From positions 937,225 to 1,001,224 of the forward strand of contig NW_002060955.1 in the NCBI RefSeq assembly GCF_000150275.1: a stretch of 64,000 bases of DNA, in the 5' to 3' direction. Origin of the DNA: Trichoplax adhaerens (lineage: Eukaryota > Placozoa > Uniplacotomia > Trichoplacea > Trichoplacidae). Below the pieces are notes generated by a model. That model saw nothing but the letters and a program-made list of their open reading frames with translations, searched no databases and was not told the origin of the DNA. Made by a program: the position numbers and the translations under genes. Position 1 is the stretch's first letter; every line of letters begins with the position of its first letter. Shown here piece by piece: positions 14,401-25,627 of this stretch.

Positions 14401-17400
14401 CAAATTGCAATTTGTCATTTTATAGAATCATTGACCTAATATGTCTCCTGAATTAAAGTAAAGTATGGCCATGCTTGACGATATTGAGATCCGACGACTA
14501 TGTCTTTTATAGAATCATTGACCTAAAACATCTCCCTATTAAAGTACAGTATGGCCATATTTGACGATATCGAAATCCAACGACTAACGCATGACAGTCA
14601 GATTGCAATTTGTCTTTTTATAGAATCATTGACCTAATACATCTTCTTAATTAAAGTACAGTATGGCCATGTTTGACGATATCGAAATCCGACAACTAAC
14701 ACAAGACAGTCAGATTGCAATTTGTCATTTTGAACTAAAACATCTCCCTATTAAAGTAAAGCATGGCTGGCTATGTATAACATAGATTACTGAGCTTTAT
14801 CAGTTCCATTGTTCAGCCTTAGCAATATGTTTCAGCGTTATTGAAGAGTGATGCCAATGCTAACCGCAACACCAATTCAATTCTTTCAAGCTATCACTGA
14901 AGAGATCAATCAACAGCAATTGTACAAAGCCATAATAAGGGGATTGACCTTGCCAAGAAATATCCTATGACACATCGTTTACAATGACAGGACATTTCAG
15001 CTATACAGAGCGAAAGATCTCATTGGGATAACGCTGTTAGCATGGTCGAGCAGAAATCTTCTAAGGTAGTCCATAAAAATGAGCGTAAAATAATAGGGGG
15101 GGATTGATTTTGCAAAGAAATGCCAGAGAAACGAGTGTCCATTTCAACTTTACAGAACGAATGATTATCATGTAGAAGAGCTCAAGTCTATCTCTGTATT
15201 TCCTAACGTATCATTGCGGTGATAACCTGAAACCATGACAACGATCCAAATTTGATAACATTAACGGAACTCGATTGGGTTAAGAGGTCATTGAAATCAG
15301 ACCAAGTTTGCTGCAATGCTGGTAGTATTGTCGAGCAGAAATCTTCTAACTTTGCCAATCCAAATGCGCTTAAAATAATAGAGAAATTGATTTTTCAAAG
15401 AAATGGCGTAGGATCCACGTATGAACTAGCGTATATTTCAACTTTATAGGACTAATGATGGTCGTGTAATGTGGGATCTTAAGCCTATCTCTGTACAGTA
15501 TTTCCTAACATATGACGGCTGTAATGAAATCAACCATGACAACAATCCAATATGATAACGTCAACGGACCTCCATTTGGTGAAAGTGTCATCGAAATCAG
15601 CGAAAACTTGTTACAATACTGTTCGCATTGCCAAACATAAATTCTCTAATTTAGCAATGAAAAAAGCGCTTTAAATAATAACGGGATTGACTTTCTAAAG
15701 AAATTGCAGATAATGCATCTTTTACAACGACAGGACATTTCTTATTGACTGAACGAACAATTCAATTTGGACAATGTCAACAGGATTTGATCGTATACAG
15801 CTGCAATCATCAAAATCGACCAAAGTTTGCTACAGTACTTTTAGTCTTGTAGAGGCTACAGTACTTTTAGTCTTGTAGAGCTGAAATCTTACAAATTAGT
15901 AGCTAAAAATGAGCTTAAAATAATAGCGAAGTTGATTTTCCAAAGAAATATCACAGGATCCATCTTCTATATCAAGTGGATATTTCAACGATGAAAGAAC
16001 GAGCGATCGTGGTGTATAATTTCTTAAGCTTATCACTGCATTTCCTAACACATACCGTCACTACTGTAATGAGCTGAAAACCATAACAACGATCGAAGTT
16101 GATAATGTCAACGGAAATCAATTTGATAAAGCGGTTATCGAAATCAGCGAAATTTGTTGCAGTACTATGTATACAGCACTGTAGAGCACAAATTCTCTAA
16201 TTTAGCAATTAAAAAATAGGCTTAAAATAATAACAGGATTGACTTTTAATAGAAATTCCATATAGAGCATCTTTTATAACAACGGGATATTTCCGATTTG
16301 TGCAAAGAGCGATCTAATTTTGATAACGTCAACAGCATTTGATCGTATACAATCGTCATCAAAATCAGTGAAAATTTATTGCTTCGCTGTTAGTATTGTA
16401 GAACATCAATCCTATAAGTTTGTTATTAAAATGCGCTTGAAATAAATAGTGGAATGGATTTTTGAACGAAATGACACACCTTTTATAATAATTGACATTT
16501 TAACTTTACAGATCAAACGTTGTTATGTATACCTATCACTTTATTTCTTTACGTATAGCTGCTGTAATGAGCTGAAACCATGACAACGATCGAATTTAAT
16601 AACGTCAACGGAACTCGATTTGATGAAGCGGTCATCAAAATCAGTCAAAGGTTGTTACAGCATTGTTGGTATTGTAGGGTATACACCTTCTAATTTAGCA
16701 ACTAGAAAAGGGCTTGAAATATAGCCATGCCACAATTGATATTCTAAAGAAATTCCATATAAGGTATATTGTATAACGGCGGGATATTTCAGCTTTACAG
16801 AAAGAACGATCTAACTTACTAACATCAACTGAATCAATTTCAAGTAGCGGCCATCAACATCGGCGAAATTTTACTACAGCACTATTAGTGTTGCATAGCG
16901 TCAATCTTATAATTTAGCAAATAAAAATGTACTTCAAAATAATGACAGGTTTGATTTTCTAAAGAAATGCCATATGACGTATTTTTTTATAGCTATTAGG
17001 TATTTCAGCTTATTAAGTTACAGGAAGTATGATCAAGGTTGATAGCGTCAACGAAATTCGATTTGATGCAGCTGTCATTAAAGTCAACCAAAGTTTACTA
17101 CAGTACTGTTAGTGTTGTAAAGTGTAAGTCTTATAATTCAGCTGTTAAAATTGTCATTAAAACTAATGATGCGATTAATTTTCTGGAAATATGACGCATT
17201 TGCTATAATGACTTGACATTCCAGCTTTACAGTAAAGCGATCTAATTTGCTAACGTCAACAGAATTTAATTTTATGCAGTAGTCATTAAAATTGGCAAAA
17301 ATTAATTAAAGTACTGCTAGTATTGTAGGGCATGAATCTTATAATTCAACAATTAAAAAATAGACCGAAATTCATAACTGGATTGATTTTCTAAAGAAAT

Positions 17401-20400
17401 GCCATATGGTACATCTTTTATAACGACTTGACATTTCAGCTTTACAGAAGAATGATCTAATTTTCATTGCTAACGTCATCAGAACTTGATTTTACGCAGG
17501 GGTCATCAAATTAGTGAAAGTTTGTTACAGTGCTATTAACATTGTAGAGCATAAATCTTAAAATTGAGCTATTAAAAAATATATGCAAGTAAAGGCTCTA
17601 CATATCTTCATTGGGCATTTGTATACTTAGCAATTCCATATGTCTTGGATGCGTAGTGCAGCCCCAAAATAACTTAATAGATTGTAGGAAGTCGCTAATT
17701 GATATGTAACATAATATGATTGATACTGTATATGCGAGATCGCAGATAAACAGGAAAACTTAGGGTTACATTTAGCGCATAACTGTGTGAAATACTTAGG
17801 GTAGATATTGTAGCAATAGTTAGGAGTGTCTTAGTAGTCTTACTTAAGTGGTTAAACACCAGAGATGATGCGAATAATTTAATGCTAAATTTATCGAAAG
17901 TTATAGGACTAAATATTAGTTAATCTTGTCCTTGATACAAGAAGTAGTTTATATCATAAAAAAAATTATAAATGATCGAATTTTGATCATTTCTGATTTT
18001 GAGACACTTTATCACAAGATAATGTCTCTTGTTATTGCTAGAATTCGTAATAATATTATGAGCATAGCTTGATAATGTAGATAGAATTACATGCTTAATT
18101 AATTCTATGATTTCGAAGCAGTGTTTTCGACAAGAAAAATAGAAAAAGTACGTATGCTTACTTGTGTTATAATCTCCAAATTAGGAACCGTAAAAATATA
18201 AAGAAGCGGTTTTGGAAGCAATTTATTCATAGAAAAGGAGTCTTTTCATGAAGTAAAGCGTAGCAATTGTTCAAGAATAGCCCTAGTTGTGACTTTTGAA
18301 TTGATGTCTTTTAATTATTTTAAATAATAAGTAATAAGGTGGTCTTTCCTGTTTAGTGCAACTTGCCATGAATATGATAAGTAGCATTGGACTGGCTTTT
18401 ATATTCATTTCAACTCTCAATATGCTTCGCACTGTATCGCATCAAATATTAATTGCAAATATAAAAGCGATTATGGGCTTCCAAATACCTCTGCCGTAGA
18501 CATATTTATAGACTACAGTAATTTATCGACGTAATGTACCATATAGGCTACGTGACAGTTGTGCATTATAACTTAATTATTCTGCTTAATAAACAAGTAT
18601 CGGTACATTAAGTATGACAAGCAAGAATTCGACCAGTATGTGTCTACGCTAAGGCTTTTGTCGAGTTTGGCTATTACGCAATGACATGTTACGTATCATA
18701 TTCGTGTATGAAACATAGATCCTGTTTTAATAAATAGCCAGATAGATAGAGAGTTTTAGCACTAAATGTAGATAATCCTTAATAATTTGGTAGACAATCC
18801 AATTTATGAAAATAAAAATTGGTTTAACAAGAAATTAAAATCCTTCTTGTTATGATATTTATAAAATGCTTGATAGAACGTCAATTTGTTCGAACTTGAT
18901 ATTGTACTTAAACTGACTGAAAAGCGCATAAGTAAAATGAAAGCAACAAAATCGCATATTGCTACTGTACTTATTTATTATCATAGGCAGTAGCCTATAC
19001 GGTGTAGGATGATGGGATAAGGCAGCAAATAAAAGTTCCTTGTCATCCGTACCTCAGTAAAATCTTTAAGTACATACTAATTTAAAATTGAGTAAGTCAA
19101 AAATTTTTACTTACCTTCTTTGACGATGACTTTCGCTGTATTTTCGCAATCATGATCAAATGCTCGAAAAGAAATAAGTGGCTTTCATAAGAGCGGGAAC
19201 TATCTATATGGCAAAAGAACACATTCTATGAAAAGGCGCTCAATGCTGCACCACGAGTATTGATGATGCTAACACTCTAGAAATCTTGATTGCATTTATA
19301 GTTTTAGATTATTACACAATAGTACTATATGAACTTTGAAATCGATAATAATCGACATTTTTTCTATTTGTTGGTATAAGAATACCGTATTACTATAGAA
19401 GATGATTGAAAAAACGTGTAAATTTTGGTTAATGAAGTAACTTTCCAGTAGAAAAAGAAATACAATGATGTCTTTATTTATATTAAAACCACTGAAGATA
19501 TTCGTTTAAAACCATTAATTTTAGTCATAATAACTTCTATATGATAGAGTGATCATAAATATTCAAAAGCTCGACTAGTTATAGTGTGCTTTACCAATTA
19601 AAATGGTTGGTCCATGATAAAGGAATCGATTACTTTCATTTCTACAAAAATTTACACATGGTTGCCTAGAAATGGTTTGCTTTAAATTCTTAATCGCAAA
19701 GGGCAGAGAAATGAATATCAAGAATGGATTACTTCAGACGAGTGTAAGAAATTGTTCAATTACAACGTAAATTAACATATATATTATTAATTCCGCTATT
19801 GATGTTAATTTCATAATCTCGAAAGCACAAATACCTCTGGAATGAATGCCTTTGGAGTAAATTCTTCCCACTTAGGCCAAAAAATTTGATTTTCTAACTC
19901 TTCCATTAATTCTATTCGTAGGTTTTTTTGAACTTTCTCCTCTAATTCCACTGTGATACAAAGCGATACATAGTTAATAAAATGATCTATAATGCAATTG
20001 TTACTGTTAATAACCTATTTGCAAAATATGTATAAATGATCAACTAAATACTATAACGTGAATATAATTTATGGAACAATTCTAGCCATCTTAAGTATAC
20101 ACGTATATAATTACTAGTTCCTTACTGTACCTAATGAAACCTGGACTGCAGTTATAGCTGATGATAGAGCTTTGCAACCATTGTCGTCTTCTTGACTGTA
20201 GTGAATAATTTCCTATTATAATAACATAGTTATTAAATGTCGATAGTAAGTAGCCGATACGTATATCATTGTAGTGCAGTCCTCTATTAGCTTAAGTTTA
20301 TAATTATAAACCTATATGAAAATAGATAAATTGAATTAGAATGTAAGTTCACGCAATTTTCTATTTGCAGAAGATAATCACAGCACGTATTGCTGCAATT

Positions 20401-23400
20401 CTATTGAGATTTTTATATTAAGAATTCGCGAGAAAATAGGTAGCGCTAAGCATGGGAATACTATGAGATTTATATTGTGATACTTTTATTCCGAAGTGCA
20501 AATTATAAATAGATCGTAAGATAGAAATTGTAGAGATGACACTGTGAGGTAATTGGTAAGACAGAATTGTGTTGCGAAAATATCATTTTGTAAGTAATGT
20601 ACACAAATCCTGAATTTTTCTGTAATAATTTAGATAGTCTGATTGCAGCTCGATATTCCTTATTAGTTATTAGATAAATCTAATTTCTGCAATAAAATGA
20701 AGTTTACTAGAAACTGGGATTCTTGTTTTATTTCGAAAAGACACTTCCATCACAATTATTATATTGGGAGTAGGTTATAGTCAATATTAGATTTTCACCT
20801 TTAGAATCAACGGATATTTGGTTAACCTCTGAATTGGTGCAATAAGTAAATCTGTCAGTTTCAATTTACGGCATGAAGTGTTTTGTTGACAATGCTGAAA
20901 TTTGAAAAGAAGCAATCTTGCAATGAAGAAATTAATGTTTTGCTCACATTTTAACCAAATTCGAAGTACATGTAGTCAACGCACTTCAAATTTTAATAAC
21001 ATTTTACCTTTAGGTATTCTTGAAAGACGTCAGAATCCTTTATCGATTTAAAATAATTGATTGCTTTCTTGTAATTTAAGCAATAGGTCAAATATTTAGG
21101 ATGAAACTTCCAACCAAACTAGTTGCGAGGTGTATGTTGCAGACAGGATTGAAATTTAATACCACGTAATTTATAAATTAGAATTGTATTCTATTAGTTA
21201 ATAACTATAAAAATAGAACTGGCTTTACATACATCTGTAAAGGTGTCGACAACTGCAGCGGTACTACACAAGTTGTCTTCTTGAGCAGATTGGAATACGA
21301 GAAGCAAATCGGTGCAAAATTTAGAGCTGAGCTATAGCGAGAAGAATTTACAAAAGGCAATCAAGAGAACTCCTTGCCAATGTAAGCCTGACTGAAAGGT
21401 AATATTTTGGCGCAACATTTACTTACTTAAGTATATTACTGATGCTCTACTTAAAATAATAATTATTAAATTACGGGTATTAAGAAAATGAATACAGAAA
21501 TAAATCAATACGGAGATTAGCTTTAAGAAATGATGAGAAATGAGATACTTGCAAAATGAAATAATTAATAAAAGGCAATTTTGCCTTTACGTCATGAATA
21601 CGAATAAGCACGAAAGTAAGTCCAAAAAAAAGCGAGATGATATAGAAGTAATTACATTTAAGATAATTATTAGCTTTAACAGCAGTATAATAATGATAAT
21701 AACATAATTGGTCCAGTACTTGCATATATACGCCTATATTAAAACGCTATATCCAGAAATTGAGTGTAACATAATATCTAGCTGGTTCATGCTATTATGA
21801 ATGCTTTGGGTCGATAGCATTCAATCTGTTTCGAAACTTTATAAAGCAGAAAAGACGAAGAGTTAAGATAGTACTGTATGTAATATGATCCAGCTTGTAA
21901 AGCCTACCGCGCATAATTCCTCGATATTTCCAAATAGTTTAAAGCCATCAATTTCTGTAAGAAAGCCATATTCTTGCAGTAATCGTAAAGGCATCAGAAA
22001 AATCTAAATATTTAAAGATGATAATCAAGAATTTTTAAATCTTGAATTACTTGCAACTTCTAAAATGTCATAAATTTGGTACATCTGATCAAAGGAGATT
22101 TAAAAATTGAGTTCTTACATCTTTTAAAATTAGTAGATGGTCAATTAAATAAACACATTCGCTATGGAATAACTCCCACACGCTCGTTCTACGTTTCCAT
22201 TCTTGAATATTAATACATGATTTATTTGTCTCCGAACTTTCCGAATTTAGAAAAAATTCTGTCCAATCATGCTCCTACCAATCAAGTATAGATGGCTTTT
22301 TATTCTTTATAACTTTAAAAATCGGCTTACATTAAGATTATATTTATCACTTACTAATCATCAATAGTACTACTTTCTTTATTTTAATCGAATTTAGATT
22401 TGATCGTTTACGGCAAGTACGAAATTTTTAATGTGAATAGGTCACATTATAATATAGTATGAATATGACGTTTTTTTGCATTTCACCGCTGCAAGCATTA
22501 AATGAGATATCTGATCTGGCGTAATAAGACCGTATACTATTGTATTAAAATTCTCTGTAAGAATTAGTTTTAACATTATCTTTACCAAATATTTAGCCAT
22601 ATCATGCTCGTGATCGATTTGATTTAATCCGGTAAAGAATGATTCAATAGATGGACTGTCTTCTCGTTTCTGTGCTTTTAGATTGTTATTATTGCCAATC
22701 ATCTTTAATTGTATTTTATAAAATTCAAGAAGTTAGAATTATTAAGTTGGTTAATTATTTGGATTTGTAGACTAATTAAACAAGAAGATATTGCTGTACC
22801 TTAAATCTTCTAAATAACGTTTTAACAGTGGTTTTTCCGTCCTTCTCTGGCGATGTTATACCATTTCCATTGATTATGTCTGTTAAATGTGAAAATTAAT
22901 TAGGTCATGCTCTACAAAGTGTTTAAGATTAATCATCTCGACTACCTGCATACTACATTTACAATAATAAAATTCATCGGTCATTCGAGATAGATAATGC
23001 GACGAATTTCGCGATTGTTTCGTATATGCCAACCTACTTGCTTTTATTTAGATTGTTATGCATAGCGGTAGTCAATCACTATTCGTATCTATTTCATAAG
23101 AAAATTAGTTCTATACTACTTTACTTATTGACGTAGAAGAGATTTCGCGATGATGCAGATTTGATAATAAACTACGTAAGCAAACAAAAACAGAAGCATA
23201 AGTTATAGCACCAAATTGTTGGGCTCCACTGCATTCTCTCTTTACTAGCATGTTTGCTTGTGCAACGTAAGCATAAGGTAATCTTCCATGGCTGTACTAA
23301 ATTGAAACTCGGCACTAAAGTCGTTCAAGTTGAAATTTCATTCTCTAATGGAGACAGATGACGCTGGTTACATTGGTTACATGGACTACTAGAAGAAAAT

Positions 23401-25627
23401 CTGTTCTCCTAGAGGTCCATAATTATAACGTTATACCTTTGCAATAGTAAAGTGCTAATTGATGTTGATTAATGAGAACATTATAAATTTTTTCCACAAA
23501 TAACAATATTATTTAAATATTGCAATGATTGAATTTTAAATTGAACATAGCAAGAAAATGTACGGTACGTAAAAACAGCAGAGATTAAGGTACTTGTAAC
23601 AGTCTAACTGCTATAATGAATACGTTGCAGAATAGTATAAAGCATGAATGTTTCAGTGAATTTAGAATCATCGTATACAATACTTGCGCAAGTTACGCTT
23701 ACAGGCAGCAGCCTAACCTTTGTTCTTTCCTCGATGTAATTTGAAATGTTGGGTAGCTCTTGCCTTACTTTCTTCTATACGATCAACATTCACTTCAGGT
23801 TAAAATGTATCGCAGACTTAGTTGTACCAAATACAAAGTATAATACAATACTGTGATATAATATTATAGCCTTAGTGAGTACCAGGTAATTCAAATTACA
23901 GTACTTTTCTAACAATTACATCAGGTACAATATCAAAATCAAAATGAAGGACTCTCCATTACCATTACTGAATCATGACAACGAAAAGTTAATTTCTAAA
24001 TAATCAAATGATTGCTTCATTTATAGAAGTATTATTTGAAACACTAGAAATTCTTCCAAGAAGATAATTGTTTATTTGTTTACTCAGTTTTTAATTAATT
24101 TTTTTAATTTAATGATTTATGCGATACCTTCTTTAGTTAAATCTTCCTCAATGGTAGAGGTCTTTATCGAAGCTAAGCTAGAGACAATCATTTAATTATT
24201 TTAGATTGAGGTAAATGCCATAAGTTGAATGAGAGTGAAATGTTATTTATCACAATTATAGTTTAACTCATGCATATAAACTTTGATGCCAATTAACGAA
24301 ATGGCCCTATAACAAGTATTCATCGTATAATAACCTTCTATTTAATCGACAACTTTCGCCATCTTCTTTTTTCAATGACGCATAATTCTAACGTAACAAA
24401 AGTTATAACGGAATAAGGCGCAGTATAGAAAGAATACCAAGATATCTAGTAGTAGTCTATGCTACAGTAGCACGTTAACTTCGTCTTGCAACTCTACTAG
24501 CATATCTTTGTAACTATAGTATACTATAATATCTTAAACAAAACTCACTTTCCCATTTTCTCGTGCGGTTATAGGCAAAGATCGAGTTCTCTTTCGCTGT
24601 GCATGCCTCCTTTTAGCTCTCATCGACCATGGTAATGGTTCTTTATAGTGAAATTTTTGTAGACCATCCTATTATAAAATAAGCATATTCACCAGCTAAG
24701 TGTGCTAGTTTATTACTTTGTATTCACAAAACAGTTATTCAACTTCTTGGTTAAAACCAAATCTCTCCTCATGCAATAAATACATCACTATGAGTATATT
24801 ATTATATGAACGTACAACTGCATCCTGATCATCATTAGAATTTCCTTCAGACGATTGGCGCTGGGGCGATAGAAATTTAGTTGCAGTACGGTAACGAAAT
24901 TTCAAGAAGCCTGTTTCAGTCATAAAATGAAATATTTAAATCAAGCAAATTTTTAAATACATGGTTGAAAAGGAGTTTTTTCATGAAAGTAATATACAGT
25001 GCAGAAAAAGTAAGCACGATATATATATTTACTTGTACTTAATTTTTCTTCCTTCTTGTTATGTCTTCTGGAAGCTTCTAATTGGAAAATTATATAGTAT
25101 ATAATGTTGATCAGTAAATACCTAGCTCTAAACACGTGTCGGTAAATTTATAAAACTAAACGAAATTCGAGGGCTATTAATCGAATATGTATCTTGATTC
25201 CGAATTAGATTCTCGTAATTTATCCGAAACATAATAAGACAAAGTTTTATATTAAAAAAGAAAATGAAATTACTATTTTATCGAGTATCGTTCCTCAATT
25301 TAATTTATATTAGCTATCTGATGCGATACAGTAAAATTATTATACATCAAAATTAAAGTACATTAAATTTGAAATACCTAAGCTCTGAGCACGGGCTCTT
25401 TCAATACTTTCTTCTTCAGTATCGCTTGGTGGTGTAACGTAGATAGTAGGAGCCGTACCAGAAACCTTGTAGTGGTTTTTTCTTTCTATGCTTTTTAAGC
25501 CATGAATGAAACCCTCCATAATGAAATATGGACCTAGAAGATATGCATTTCATCACGTAAATTATAATTCGGTAGGATACAGTTCTTACCGGTAAATGTC
25601 TAACGTCAAGACCGTCAGTAAATATTT
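11388..25627 (-). CDS. PLEKHG5-like Rho guanine-nucleotide exchange factor (DH-PH)
   Basis: Minus strand. Exons 5' to 3': 25590-25627 (boundary uncertain), 25378-25533, 24816-24910, 24549-24668, 24335-24387, 24128-24177, 22800-22879, 22586-22702, 22119-22274, 21908-22003, 21233-21331, 21008-21106, 20799-20894, 20131-20212, 19835-19950, 19595-19688, 19115-19203, 12343-12417, 11566-11688, 11388-11447. Phases agree at every junction except the first. The DH domain holds WELFHSECVYLIDHLLILKD, KLFGNIEELCA and the signature LLIAPIQRLTKYPLILK. The PH part includes RQPC, RFLYHGPTILIG, HLFLFEHLIMIAK, QPIPLDELRV and a closing helix TLWLSKIDSAQANLQA. Family knowledge: PLEKHG proteins load GTP onto Rho GTPases, acting on actin. 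The order basic/Ser-rich N-terminus, DH, PH and the motif RSLPI resemble human PLEKHG5; PLEKHG6 or another PLEKHG is possible. Human PLEKHG5 has a tail after PH; here an in-frame stop follows at 11388. The true start lies upstream. Confidence 0.86.
11458..11491. repeat. (TA)n microsatellite in a short intron
   Basis: About 15 uninterrupted TA dinucleotides lie in the 118-bp last intron (11448-11565) of the RhoGEF gene. On the coding strand the tract ends about 15 bases before the acceptor at 11448, so length changes would alter the acceptor-proximal part of a minimal intron. Confidence 0.9.
11944..11972. repeat. Interrupted TA repeat
   Basis: A run of TA dinucleotides broken once by TTA, in the intron 11689-12342. 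It is a simple AT microsatellite with no sign of function. Confidence 0.75.
13768..13830. repeat. Imperfect ~33-bp tandem pair
   Basis: Two adjacent copies of about 33 bp both begin with agtcca and contain tag.gctt.agt.c.gaac, with a few mismatches. The pair lies in the large PH-domain intron about 270 bp before the first satellite array and could be another small array in the same region. Confidence 0.55.
14100..14770. repeat. Tandem array A, ~110-bp unit, six to seven copies
   Basis: The marker gacctaa-a--atct-c recurs near 14104, 14215, 14323, 14431, 14520, 14631 and 14730, giving spacings of about 111, 108, 108, 89, 111 and 99 bp. Each unit also carries cagattgcaatttgtc and tatagaatcattgacc, and a segment reading roughly gatatcgagatccgacgact. 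Shorter spacings are internal deletions. The copies are diverged, so this is an older array. It lies wholly inside the RhoGEF intron 12418-19114 and directly precedes array B, which has a different unit. Confidence 0.88.
14880..17600. repeat. Tandem array B, ~220-bp unit with 75-bp optional insert
   Basis: The marker g-tcaacgga (start of each copy) falls near 15261, 15561, 15777, 16108, 16329, 16605, 16825, 17048, 17256 and 17476: spacings 300, 216, 331, 221, 276, 220, 223, 208 and 220 bp. Other conserved blocks are tttctaaagaaatgccata, gacatttcagctttacag and gttacagtactgttag. Copies starting at 15261, 15561, 16108 and 16605 are preceded by an extra ~75-bp block (cctatcactgtatttccta ... accatgacaacgatc) that the others lack, so the left half alternates long and short units while the right half is monomeric. 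A 65-codon frame at 15252-15449 is chance. The array lies within the PH-domain intron. Confidence 0.9.
15829..15880. repeat. Perfect 26-bp tandem duplication
   Basis: The 26 bases at 15829-15854 are repeated without change at 15855-15880, inside one unit of array B. Perfect identity beside diverged 220-bp units marks this as a recent local duplication. Confidence 0.95.
19835..22274 (-). other. DH (Dbl homology) domain exons of the RhoGEF
   Basis: Seven exons carry the catalytic DH fold. CR1-like: VWELFHSECVYLIDHLL (exon 22119-22274). Next come LFGNIEEL (21908-22003), a helix with VVDTFTD (21233-21331), FHPKYLTYCLNYKKA (21008-21106), the conserved CR3 helix PIQRLTKYPLILK (20799-20894), the closing helix (20131-20212) and a charged linker into PH (19835-19950). 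In PLEKHG/Dbl proteins CR1 and CR3 contact the GTPase switch regions; the CR1 Glu (in FHSEC) and the QR-x-x-KYP motif are both present, so the domain looks catalytically intact. Confidence 0.87.

Larger units (their letters stand above)
11388..19688 (-). other. PH domain exons, split by a 6.7-kb intron
   Basis: The PH domain is built from exons 19595-19688 (first strands, RFLYHGPTILIG), 19115-19203 (HLFLFEHLIMIAK then a basic KIQRKSSSKK loop), 12343-12417 (loop and strand NNAIYCVYKQ), 11566-11688 (PIPLDELRV through VQFSDDVAT) and 11388-11447 (C-terminal helix with the conserved Trp, TLWLSKIDSAQ). All phases match. The intron 12418-19114 interrupts the fold between two strands and holds the tandem arrays listed separately. 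The final stop at 11388 comes six codons after LQA; a weak donor just before it means an extra 3' exon cannot be excluded. Confidence 0.85.

Noticed and set aside
15252-15449. 65-codon plus-strand frame
   Set aside because: Lies inside array B; the same positions in neighbouring repeat copies contain stops.
14100-17600. CRISPR-like array
   Set aside because: Units are 110 and ~220 bp, whole-unit repeats without short repeats and unique spacers, inside a eukaryotic intron.
25378-25533. A second open frame across the RhoGEF exon (with WLKKHRKKKP, YGSYYLRYTT)
   Set aside because: It stops inside the exon and does not join the next exon in phase; the frame with GPYFIMEGFIHG does.
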